Assembly: GCA_025175895.1 (NCBI GenBank)
Contig: CM046000.1
Span: forward strand, 40,026,720 to 40,090,719
Length of the DNA: 64,000 nt
Source of the DNA: Wurfbainia villosa
Taxonomy: Eukaryota > Streptophyta > Magnoliopsida > Zingiberales > Zingiberaceae
Direction of reading: 5' to 3'
The notes beneath the pieces were generated by a model that was given only the letters and a program-made list of their open reading frames with translations, was not told the origin of the DNA and made no database searches. This document shows, piece by piece, positions 43,901 through 53,629 of this stretch; the first letter of the stretch is position 1; each line of letters starts with the position of its first letter. A program made the position numbers and the translations under genes.

Positions 43901-43970
43901 TGATACCCGGTCATGTATCAGGAGCAACCACTGTCTAACATCCATTGATCCTATACGCAAGGTAGTTGGA
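40925..43970 (-). pseudogene. pol: C pol: protease, integrase, RT, RNase H (broken)
   Basis: On the minus strand the protease reads WMLDSGCS followed by a stop and then YMTG, where the family has an Arg-His. GAG-pre-integrase follows (NLLSVSQLCDNN, LWHRRLSHSHPRL). The integrase core is degraded over 43430-43030, and its C-terminal part is readable in 42523-43026 (RFWAEAVSTACYVQNR, ASKTTTGIFLGYS-like text). The RT spans 41918-42439 (TRWVFRNKIDDKGEVV, QMDVKSAFLNGY) and continues with YVDDIIF near 41850. The RT C-terminus and RNase H form one 284-codon frame at 40925-41779 (LDRKSMSGCCQLLG, STTEAEYIAMGE, SRTKHIEVKHHFIREH, NLADLFTKPLP). It has at least five breaks. Confidence 0.88.
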
Positions 43971-44580
43971 TCGGATATTGGATTTAAAAAAAATTGGTTG
44001 AAAATTATTAACCTAAATCATCTCACCCATGTCTACATGATCAAACATGTTAATCCTATATGTTCTTGTGAGATGACTTCCAATTTTAGTTGAATTAAAT
44101 TTAATGACTTAAACACTTGTCAACCTTGCGTTAGATTCGGATTTGACTTTAGGCTCATCAAGTCACCTTTTCAAGATCATGGCTTCCAGGTCGTGGCGAG
44201 GCACAGAGGCCTTCTTTGATCGGAAAAACGACCACTTCCTTAGACAAAGCCATTTTCAAGAAAATAGAGACTTGACTCACCTAATACCACTTCCTGGTCT
44301 AACTAGTCTAGGATACGGCGAGGTAGCTTCAGCTAGTTATGCTCGGTCAAGTGCACCGAACTAGATACGCCTTATCTAGCCCGAATACACAAGACTCCGC
44401 TTTCCTAGCATACTATCATCTCGCCGCGTCCTGGTACTATGTTATCAAGTATTGACGAGTTATAGTCCTATCTAACCATTCTAAGAAGTAAAATCAAACT
44501 AAATAAAAACCTAAGCATGCAATTTCTAAGTTAAAACACAAACAAATTTCGTATTAGCTCCTCCTGGACCGTTGAATCTA
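43971..44580 (-). other. C spacer between gag and pol
   Basis: About 600 bp without open frame or known domain. It starts after the WVPKDQIHYVERP end of gag and ends before the protease. J has almost no spacer here, so this is either specific to the C family or an old unrecognised insertion. I see no TSD or terminal repeat in it. Confidence 0.6.
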
Positions 44581-46163
44581 TTCGGTCTCTCCACATAGTG
44601 GATTTGGTCCTTGGGAACCCAATACTAGTTTGATCCTAAGTTTGAAATCAAGGTGGTCTTAGGGACCCATGCTTGGACACATTTTTTATGTCGACTTACG
44701 ATTGACATATACGACATATTGGTCGTGCTTGAGCTAAACCCTAGCCCGGCCTTGTTGTACACGACCCTTTGCGATCCAAGTAGGAGGTCAAGTCCTTTGG
44801 ATCCCAAAGTAAACCTTTCCAACGTATTCCTAAGATCTTCGACTTGACTCTTCAAGAGTGAATTCTCAACTTCGAGTTTTTCAACCCGAGTTGAGTCCTT
44901 CTCTTGAACTCGACTAGTCGAAGAGGTTAGGGAGACCTCGTGTTTGAGGAGTTTAACTTCCTCAACCAGGGTCTCGACCTTGGACTCGGACTTAGCTAAC
45001 TTTTTATTTAAAAACTTAATTGCACTATAAAGAGTAGTAATAAGAGACCGACTCACCTTGAGTGTATCTTTTGAACCAGATGCGTATCCGTGGCTTGTCT
45101 TGAATAGTGTTTCGCAGTCCGACTCGTCTTCGATTTCCGATTCAGGTTCCGGTTTCGACTCCGTCTCCGATTCCACCGGTTTAGCCATAAGGACTTGATC
45201 GTTGTCTTCTTCCTCAGAAGCTTTTTCCCAAGTAGCGTTGAGTGCCTTTTTATGTTTTGGTGCCTTGCTCTTGAGTTTTGGGCATTCGGACTTAATGTGT
45301 CCAAACCTGTTGCATTCATAACATCTTATGTTTGAACTTTTAGGCTTACCTTCGTTGGGTCGAGTGACAGCTCGTTTTCGGCCCTTGACTATCCTTCGAA
45401 CTAGGTTGACTAGTTCGGCCTCCATTTTTGAGTCGACCTCCGAATCCGACTCATCCTCTTCTTCCTTCGGGGGTGGCTTGCTTGTGGTTTTCTTCCTCGA
45501 ACCTGCAAAATGTGCTATACCCTTCTCGGGTTCCGAGTTAGAATGCTCATGAAGTTCGAAATCAGAAAAGAGTTCATCTAACCTAAGTTTAGAAATATCC
45601 TTGGAGACCTTGTAGGCATCGACCATGGATGCCCACAAGGTAGTCCTTGGAAAAGAGTTTAGAACATACCTTATAAGGTCGCAGTTTTCGACCTTTTGCC
45701 CGATTGCATGTAGGTTGTTGACTATGTCTTGGACACGGGCGTGGAGTTGTATCGCGGACTCGTGTTCCTGTATTTTTAGGTTATATAGTTTATTGAATAG
45801 AAGATCACGCTTACATACCTTGGCTTCATCGGTCCCTTCGTGTAGCTCCACTAGTTTTGTCCAAAGGTCCTTTGCGCTTATGAAGGGGCCGACGCGATTT
45901 AACTCCTCCTTAGACAAGCCGCATTGGAGGATTTGTATTGCCTTGGCATCGGCTTCGACTTGTCATTTTGTCGCAATGGTCCATTGATCATAATCCAAGG
46001 AGTCACCCACTTCATTAGTCGGAAGTGTGAAACCCGTTTGGATTATGATCCACATCTCGATTTGGGTTTTGAGAAAGCATTCCATCCGACCCTTCCAATA
46101 ACGGAAGTCATCTCCGTTGTAAAACGGAGGTCGGACGGTGCTAAAACCCTCGAGATGGGCCAT
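44581..46163 (-). pseudogene. gag: C gag (two in-frame stops)
   Basis: The start is the ATG at 46163 (MAHLEGFSTVRPPF). A TGA at about 45965-45963 replaces a Trp codon (TK-stop-QVEAD), so the long open frame begins only at 45917. It contains AKDLWTKLVELHEG, LHARVQDIVNNL, one zinc knuckle CYECNRFGHIKSEC, acidic repeats, a coiled coil (VETLVEEVKLLKHEV and VEKLEVENSLLKSQVEDL) and AWVPKTTLISNLGSN. A TAA then interrupts YWVPKDQIHY. Apart from these two stops it is nearly full length. The architecture equals G, H and J gags. Confidence 0.87.
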
Positions 46164-46358
46164 TAGAACAAAAGAAACAAGTAGACAAAAAACTAGCATT
46201 GACAAAAACACACAAGAAAGTACCAAGACTCGCGTCTTGGATTAGTAGTGCGGTAAAAAAACTAAGCGAACAAATTAAATTCGAAATAAATAGAAAAAAA
46301 GAGAAAAGAAACTGTAAAAATGCTAGATTGGTTGTTTCACCAAATCTTAGCACCCCCG

Positions 46359-46370
46359 GCTCTGATACCA
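46359..46370 (-). other. Primer-binding site of element C
   Basis: The complement is a perfect TGGTATCAGAGC two bases from the LTR edge at 46373. About 200 bp of leader separate it from the gag ATG at 46163. Confidence 0.9.
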
Positions 46371-46372
46371 AT

Positions 46373-47487
46373 TGTTGGATCGAAGCGGATCGCTAGAGGG
46401 GGGGTGAATAGCGATAAAACCTTTTTTTTTGAGTTCGTATTAAAAACTGAGTAGATAATTAATTGCAGTGGAAATGTAAATGTAAAGTAAAAAGAGACAA
46501 AGGAGTTTTACTTGGTTCGTAGCCATCGGCTACTACTCCAAGGCCCTAGCGGTCCTCGACCACGTACGGAGGGCAAAAACACTAAAGAACTCCTCCCCGT
46601 TAGAGGTAGGAGTTTAATCGATACAAGTAAAGCACAAAGCTTGAGGTAGAGGGACACTCCCCCTCTCCTCGTTACGATAAAAGCTCCGAAAATGAAACTA
46701 CTAAACTGAAATAAAACTCTAACCGACGTAATAAAATGAACACAAATAAACCTAGACGTCGGAGAAGAAGCACTTCGTTATCGGAGAAGTTGTAGCTTTG
46801 CGGAGGCTTTTGGAAGCTTATAATTGATGAATAAACCCTAGGATTGGCCCTCCTTTTATAGACTTTGAGCCCCATTTCGAGAGGAACCCTAGCCAATCAA
46901 AATTGAGCACCAATCTCCTTGAAATAGGGTGATAAGCCTTGACTCCTCGAAGCTGATCATTGACCATCAATCGACTGATGGCCATCATCAGTCGACTGAT
47001 GGCAGCATCAGTCGAATGCTGACCTCAGGCAATCGATTGTTTGACGGCAGTCGAGTCCTCTAAGATGGCAGTCGACTGATACTAGCTGCAAGGCAAAGTT
47101 AGCTCAAAGAAAACATTATTTCGACGACCTTCGACCGTCCGATCTCGACCTAGACCATCGATGGGATGTCTTTGGTCGGATCTACGCTTAAGACCATCCC
47201 CGTAAGGAGGATACGACCTCACTTACGCTCGCACACACGAGCTTACCTCGATACTTACCATGTCGCTTTTGCTTCTGGCCTTCCACTCGATTCTTTCGCC
47301 TCCCTCCGAAGTCACTCGAGTGTCGCCCGACCACCCGACTTCTTCCGGGTGTCGCTAGCCTTCAGCTCTAGCTTTAGCAATCTTCTTCACACTCGATTCA
47401 GCTCATGAGATAACGACATGAGCTTAACTTTGTATTGTTTGCTATAATCAAAACTCAGGTTCGACCTAGGTGCCTACTGCACCAACA
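46373..47487 (-). repeat. 5' LTR of element C
   Basis: This 1115-bp LTR has ends TGTTGGATCGAAG and TGCACCAACA, both intact. A palindrome CATCAGTCGACTGATG lies at 46986-47001, next to CATCAGTCGAATGCTG. The TATA-like box is at 46853-46860 on the minus strand. Confidence 0.92.
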
Positions 47488-47492
47488 CCTAC

Positions 47493-48365
47493 ATCCTCGG
47501 GATTAAGATCTATAGAGATAGATCGAAACGGTTGCTTGGTCTTTCACAGTCTACATATATAGACCGAGTGCTAAAGAGGTTTAGCATGTCAGAATCCAAG
47601 AAAGATTTCCTATCCATCAGGCATGGGATACACCTTTCAAAGTCTATGTGTCTGCACACAGAAGACGAGAGGATTTGCATGAGTAAGATTCCCTATGCAT
47701 CCGTAATAGGATCTATCATGTATGCTATGTTATGTACGAGGTCGGATGTATCGTATGCTCTGAGAATCACGAGTAGATACCAGTCTAATCCAGGAATGGA
47801 TCATTGGGCGACTGTTAAGACAATCCTTAAGTACTTGAGAAGGACTAAGGATGTGTTCCTAATATATGGAGAAGGGGACATGGTGATACGTGGGTATAAG
47901 GATGCCAGCTTCTAGACAGACAAGGATGATTCCAGGTCTCAGTCTGGATACATGTTCACCTTGAATGGGGGCGCAGTGAGTTGGAAAAGTTCCAAACAAG
48001 ACACTGTAGCGGATTCTACCACTGAGGCAGAATACATTGCAACTTCGGAAGCAGCAAAGGAAGCGGTTTGGATCAAGAAGTTCATTTATGAACTTCGTGT
48101 GGTTCCAACCATTGTTGAAGCAATACCGGTCTACTACGACAACAATGGAGCAATTGCATAGGCGAAAGAGCCAAGGTCTCATCAACAATCCAAACATGTG
48201 CTTCGTCGCTATTATCTGATCAGAGAGATCATTAGTAGGAAGGAAATACAAATCGAGAAAATCCCCACTGATAGGAACTTAGCGGATCCTTTGACTAAGG
48301 CATTACCTCAAAGTAAGTTTGAGGGTCATGTTAGAGCCTATGGTATTGGATACCATAGCGATTGA
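47493..48365 (+). pseudogene. pol: B pol, second part: RT C-terminus and RNase H
   Basis: This continues the B frame after C: ILGIKIYRDR, LLGLSQSTYIDRVLKRFSM, MSKIPYASVIGSIMYAM and DVSYALRITSRYQSNPG. RNase H follows with SQSGYMFTLNGGAVSWKSSK, STTEAEYIATSEAAKEAVWI and YYDNNGAIA. Then come SKHVLRRYYLIREI and NLADPLTKALP near the end. In-frame stops lie near 47915 and 48160. A purine tract AAGACAAGTGAGAG (48371-48384) precedes the 3' LTR as PPT. Confidence 0.9.
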
Positions 48366-48385
48366 CATTAAGACAAGTGAGAGTT

Positions 48386-50594
48386 TGTTAGTAATATGTG
48401 AGAGATGTCCTAAGACAATCGCCTTATGTTAGAACCATTTATATGATAAATGAAGATTCACTATTTGAGTATACATCTTCTCATGTATTTGATTAGATCT
48501 TAAACTCATTTACTGAATGTCCACGATACGATTCACAACATGAGAGAATTTGTGATTGGATCACAACTAGTGAGTATCTCTACATGTGTAATTGTGATGT
48601 ATTAAAATTATCCCTAATCGATGAATTGATGGATTCAGACACCATCAAATCTGTCGAGACTAGCACGAGGTATGCTCCTTGGTGTATCCAAGCAGCTGAT
48701 TCTCACTGGCTGGAGAGATTGTGATGTCCGGAGTTAATCGTGGATGCTAGTTATGGTAACTAGTTCATTGGAGTGACCAACCGTAAGACTTCATATGGTT
48801 CTCTACATATATAGATATGTCAATGAAGTTATTACTGCAGCTTAAGTGCGATGTTCCTTTGACTTACGGTATTCAAGTCATCTTGATCATGAAGACTTAT
48901 GCTTTGACATCTTAAGCAAGCATCTCCGAGGAGATGTGGACCCGGGATGATTGGGTATAAGTCGAAGTGATCGAAGGTGTTTGAATAGCCTATAAAGGAT
49001 TCACCACTCCTTGCGAGGAGATGTATACCCATGGCCTCTCGTCGGATTGTTACTAAAGTCTTTGGCTAAAGCATTACATGTTTAGAGTAAGGTGCTCTTG
49101 GATACATGTGCAGTAACTAGAATCCATAGGATGAGGAAATGATACTTGGGCTAGGTGTGACGTAGTCAACCTAGTGGGGATTGACACAATAGACCATGTC
49201 CTGAACCGAGTGGGTATAAGATGAGTGAAGGGAATGGTGCACGATTCATTCGAGCTACTGAAGGGTTTTAGAAATAGTTCTGGATCAATCGTTGATCTTT
49301 TCGGTTAATTGAGGGTCATGATATACTACTAGGTGCTACTCATAATCGTTCTATAATTAATAGTTAATTATAGATGACCAACATAAATCGAGAACCTATT
49401 TGGTCACACGCACAACGAGTGTAATCCGAAGGATTTAAAACGAGCTTGAGAATGAGATTCTCAAACCAAGAGCAACTAGGTTTGGTTGGACCAAACGAGG
49501 AGCGAGCATGAAATCGTTTCAGGCGCAATGGAAGCGTGGATGAGCCGTGTCTTATGAAGACATGATGGATGAACCAAATTAGTTTGGTTCTAATCCAATG
49601 GTGGAGAATAAACCAAAGGGGTTTGGTTTGTTTTAAATGAATGAACCAAAGTTGGTTCGGTTCGTTTTAATTTAAAATAGACCAAATCGGTTTGGTTTAT
49701 TTTAACTTAAATTAATGGAGCGGGTTAACGGGTTTTGATTATGAACCAATAATCATTAGGTGAATTTGTTCTCTATAAAATAGGGCTTAAGGGTTTTGTG
49801 AAATCCCTAATCTAATCTTGCCGCCCCCTCCCTTTTCTCTTCTTGCGGTCGGCGCCCAAACCCTAGCCGCCGCCCACCCCTTGTGCCGCCGTCCAAGTTG
49901 TTACCGGCGTCCAAGTTTCAGCCGGCGATCCTCTGGTGACCCTCCGGTGATCCTCCTTGGCTCTGGTGACCAAGGACTTGCTGGCCCTCTTCCCTTTGGC
50001 CGACGCTAACTCCTCCACCAAGCTGTCCAGTTTTCTGGACAGATTGTTTCCTTCGTGTCGGAGCATCATTTGGACAATGTTTGGAGCTCCGACATCAGCT
50101 ACTTTGCCGGGGATTCGATCTCCGGTAATCCTCATAGGTGGAGGACGAAGGATTCATCAAACGGTCGACGAATACCTCTCCGGAGATGCGAGTTTTTGAG
50201 GACTCATTTTGAATCCGAATTTTGATTCGGATTGTGATCTTCTCTCGATCACATCATCTTCGACATGAGGCTAGTGACTCATACGAAGACGAGGCTTGTG
50301 ACTTTGTGAAGTCATCCCAAAGATACTCGGCATGGATAAGGATAAAGGCGATTCTAGCGAGGGTCGCTCCGGTTGATGCCTTTTCCATTACACGTGATAC
50401 GTCGGTATACGTAGAATAAATTTCCTTTTATAGCACAATTTGAAATTATGGTTATGTCTACACATGTTGTACTATGCATGCGTGTGGTGTGTGTGTTGTA
50501 ATAAATTAGATTTATTATTTTTATTTCTTCCGCTGTGCACATGTTTACGAAACATATTCGAACATACACTCGCCGCGGTACCGGAAACCCAACA
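48386..50594 (+). repeat. 3' LTR of element B
   Basis: This 2209-bp LTR has ends TGTTAGTAATATG and GGAAACCCAACA, followed by the TSD CACTA. The TATA-like CTCTATAAAATAGGG lies near 49772. It is the left arm of a large inverted repeat with the D 3' LTR. Confidence 0.92.
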
Positions 50595-50599
50595 CACTA

Positions 50600-51384
50600 G
50601 TCATATCTTGAAGGGAGCAAAGTCATGGTATATCGGGCTGGAAAAATTGGTGTACATCCTAGTCTTGACAGCTCGTAAATTTAGGCCTTATTTCCTAGCT
50701 CACCTGGTAAATGTGTTAACCAACAGTGAGCTAGGTAGGGTGGTTACTAAACCTAACTCTTCAGGAAGGCTAGCTAAGTGGGTGGTGTAACTAAGTGAAT
50801 ATAACATTTAGTACCATCCCCGAATTGCTATCAAGGCTCAGTCATTGGTTGATTTTTTTAGCAGAGGTGCCATTTAGTTTAAAGGACAGTTCGACAAAAG
50901 AAAAAGAAGAAAAGGGTGTGTGGAGTGTTTTCGTAGATAGATCATTTGGGGCTACAGGGAGCGGAGTCGGAGTGGTGCTCATATCTCTAGAAGGGAAAGA
51001 AACTCATATAGCCATTCGCCTAGGATATAGAGCATCTAATAATGAGGCAGAGTATGAAGCCATCCTGGCCGGATTGCAGGCAGCTCAGGCAGTTGGGGCT
51101 ACTTTAATTATCATGCATTTGGATTCCCAGTTGGTCTTGTCACAACTTAAGGGTGCTTTTACTTAAGGGTGCTTTTACTGTCCGGGAAGAAAAGTTGCAA
51201 AAATATTTGGTAGCCTTCGAAAAAGAAAAGGCTTATTTCAGGAGATAATTTTGTAGTAGATTCCAAGAGAAGATAACCAAAAAGTAGATGAATTATCTCG
51301 GTTAGCTAGCGCCCTAGAGGGAGTGAAGCAAGTAGACTCTGTTAGTGTGGAAGTTCGCAACTCCTTGGCAGTATGTAGTATGGA
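50600..51384 (+). pseudogene. pol: A RNase H and second RNase H-like domain
   Basis: The first part, SHILKGAKSWYIGLEKLVYI followed by ARKFRPYFLAHLVNVLTN and GRLAKWVV, is the gypsy RT-linked RNase H, and a TAA replaces the Glu before LSEYNI. After a frameshift a second domain follows: WSVFVDRSFGATGSGVGVVL, then AIRLGYRASNNEAEYEAILA, a RNase H fold characteristic of Tat elements. The family has VDGS where this copy has VDRS. It continues to PREDNQKVDELSRLASALEG and is cut by D within CSMEE. Confidence 0.85.
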
Positions 51385-51389
51385 AGAGG

Positions 51390-53629
51390 TGTTGGGTTTC
51401 TTCAGCACCACGGCGAGTGTGTGTTCGAACATGTTTCGTAAATATATACACAGCGGAAGCAATAAAAGTAATAAACCTAATTTATTACAAAACACACATC
51501 ACACGAATGCAAGATACAACATGTGTAACATAATAGCTATTTAAAATTTTGCAATAAAAGGAAACTCATACTAGGTATACCTGACGTATTACGTGTAGCG
51601 GAAATGACATCAAAAGTAGCGACTCTCGCTAGAATTGTCTCTATCCATATCCACGTTGAGTATCATAGGGATAGCTTCAAAAATCCATGAGCCTCGTCTT
51701 CGTAAAAGTCACTAGCCTCGTGTCGAAGACGATGTGATCCGAGAGACGATCACAATCCGAAATAAATTCGGATCCAAAAAATGAATTTCACAAACTCGCT
51801 TGTTGGAAGCGGTTTTCGTCAACTGTTTGACGAAAACTTAACCCTCCACCAATGAGGATTTCCGGAGATCCAATCCTCGGCAAGTAGACCACTATCGGAG
51901 CATAAAACACTGACCAAATAGCCTCTCCACGCGAAGGAGATCAAGCTGTCCTTGTTGTGGAGGAAGAAGGGGCCGGCCAAAGTTTGGCCGGTTGCTCCTT
52001 GGTCACCGATGGCTAAAGGAGGTTGGACGGCGGCTAAGGATGGCCCAAGGGACGCCGGTGGCTGGTGGATGGTGGCGGCGAGGAGAGGTAGCAGCTCCAA
52101 ATGGCATGGCGGCATAAAGGTGGGCGACAACCACTTTGGCTTGGGTGGCAAGAAGGAGGAGAAGAAGGAAAGGAGGCTAGAGTTTTTCAACACAAAGTTG
52201 TATCCCCCATCCACAAAACCTTTAATCCGTGTTTTTATAGAGAACACATTCTCCTAACGGTTATTGGTTCATAATCAAAATAAGTTATCCCACTCCAATA
52301 ACTTAAGTTAAAATAAACCAAACCGCGTTGGTCTATTTTAAGTTAAAACGAACCGAACCAACTTTGGTTCATTCGTTTAAAACAAACCAAACCACTTTGG
52401 CTTATTTTCCACCATTGAATTAGAACCAAACCAATTTGGTTCATCCATCATGTCTTCAAAAGAAACAACCCATCCATGCTTCTGATGCGGCTAAAACAAT
52501 TTCACACTCCCTCTTTGTTTGGTCCAACCAAAACAAGTCTCTCTCAATATGAGAATCCTATTCTCAAACTTGTTTTAAATCCTTTAGATTACACTCATTT
52601 GTGCGTGTGACCAAATAGGTTTCGATTTATATTGGCCGTCTATAATTAACCATTAATTATAGATTGATCATGAGTGACACCTAGTAGTACATCATGATAC
52701 CCAATTAACCAGAAAATCAACGGTTGATAAAAAAACCATTTCTGAAACCCTTCAGTAGCTATAATAAATCGTACCCCATTCGTTTTACTCATCTTATACC
52801 CACTTGTCTCAGGACATTGTCTATTGTTTCAGTCCCCACCAGGTTGACTACATCACACCAAGCCCAAGTATTACTTCCTCATCCTCCGGATTCTAGTTAC
52901 TGCACATGTATCCAAGAGTACCATACTCTAAACATGTAATTCTTTGGTCAAAGACTTTAGTAACAATCCGACGAGAGGCCATAGGGTACACATCTCCTTG
53001 CAAGGAGTGGTGAATCCTCTATAGGCTATTCAAACACCTTTGGCCACTTCGACTTATACCCAATCAACTCGGGTCCACATCTCCTCAGAGATGCTTGCTT
53101 AAGATGTCAAAGCATAAGTCTTCATGACCAAGATGACTTGAATACTGCAAGTCGAAGGAACATCGTAGTTAAGCTGCTGTAAGAACTTTATTGACATATC
53201 CATATATGCAGATAACCATATGAAGTCTTACAGTTAATCACTTCAAAGAACTAGTTACCATAACTAGCATACACGATCAACTCCGGGCAACCCAATGTCT
53301 CCAGTCAGAGAGAAATAGCTACTTGGATAAATCAAAGAGTACACCTCGTGCTAGTCTCAATAGAATCGATGGCGTGCGAATACATCAATTCATCGACTAG
53401 GGATAATTCCAATACATCACAATTACACATGTAGAGATACTCACTAGTTGTGATCCAATCACAAATTCTCTCATGCTATGAATCACATTGCGAATATTCA
53501 GTAAATGAGTTTGAGTTCCAATCAAATACATGAAAAACATGTATACTCAAATAGTGAATCTTCATTTATCAAATAAATGGTACAACCATAAGGCGATTGC
53601 CTTAGGACACCTCTCATATATTACTAACA
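51390..53629 (-). repeat. 3' LTR of element D
   Basis: It starts TGTTGGGTTTC and ends TATTACTAACA on the plus strand. TTTTTATAG at 52232-52240 is the minus-strand TATA-like box. It is inverted relative to the B 3' LTR (48386-50594), with 795 bp of A between them. PPT sequence follows at 53630 (complement ACAAGTGGGAGTT). Confidence 0.9.

Larger units (their letters stand above)
33818..47487 (-). mobile_element. Element C: Sirevirus-like Ty1/copia, inserted in B RT, carrying H
   Basis: LTRs lie at 33818-34927 (3', 1110 bp) and 46373-47487 (5', 1115 bp), with TSD CCTAC at 33813-33817 and 47488-47492. Removing it restores the B frame GEATYILG. On the minus strand: PBS, gag, a spacer of about 600 bp, pol, and a 3' tail with PPT that holds element H (TSD GAAAA). 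Gag with one CCHC and a coiled coil, and protease DSGCS, group it with J. S2 is a solo LTR of the same family. Confidence 0.92.
27436..50594 (+). mobile_element. Element B: Angela-like Ty1/copia, inserted in A, split by C
   Basis: Both LTRs are 2209 bp (27436-29644 and 48386-50594), and the TSD is CACTA (27431-27435 and 50595-50599). The internal parts are a PBS, a leader of about 1.3 kb, gag, protease, integrase and the first part of RT; then, after element C, the rest of RT and RNase H and a PPT. Over the first about 180 bp the two LTRs differ at four sites, all transitions. The LTR start TGTTAGTAATATGTGAGAG and the Pol wording are those of the Angela type, inferred from memory of the family. 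Element D is a second copy in reverse orientation. Confidence 0.92.

Noticed and set aside
47166..47408. 80-codon ORF repeated at 20275, 34606 and 47166
   Set aside because: It is the same piece of C-family LTR (S2, C 3' and C 5') read antisense; recurrence follows from LTR copies and not from a conserved gene.
51952..52257. Gly/Lys-rich 101-codon ORF (also 59365-59562)
   Set aside because: It lies in the D LTRs antisense to the element and is changed by indels between the two copies.
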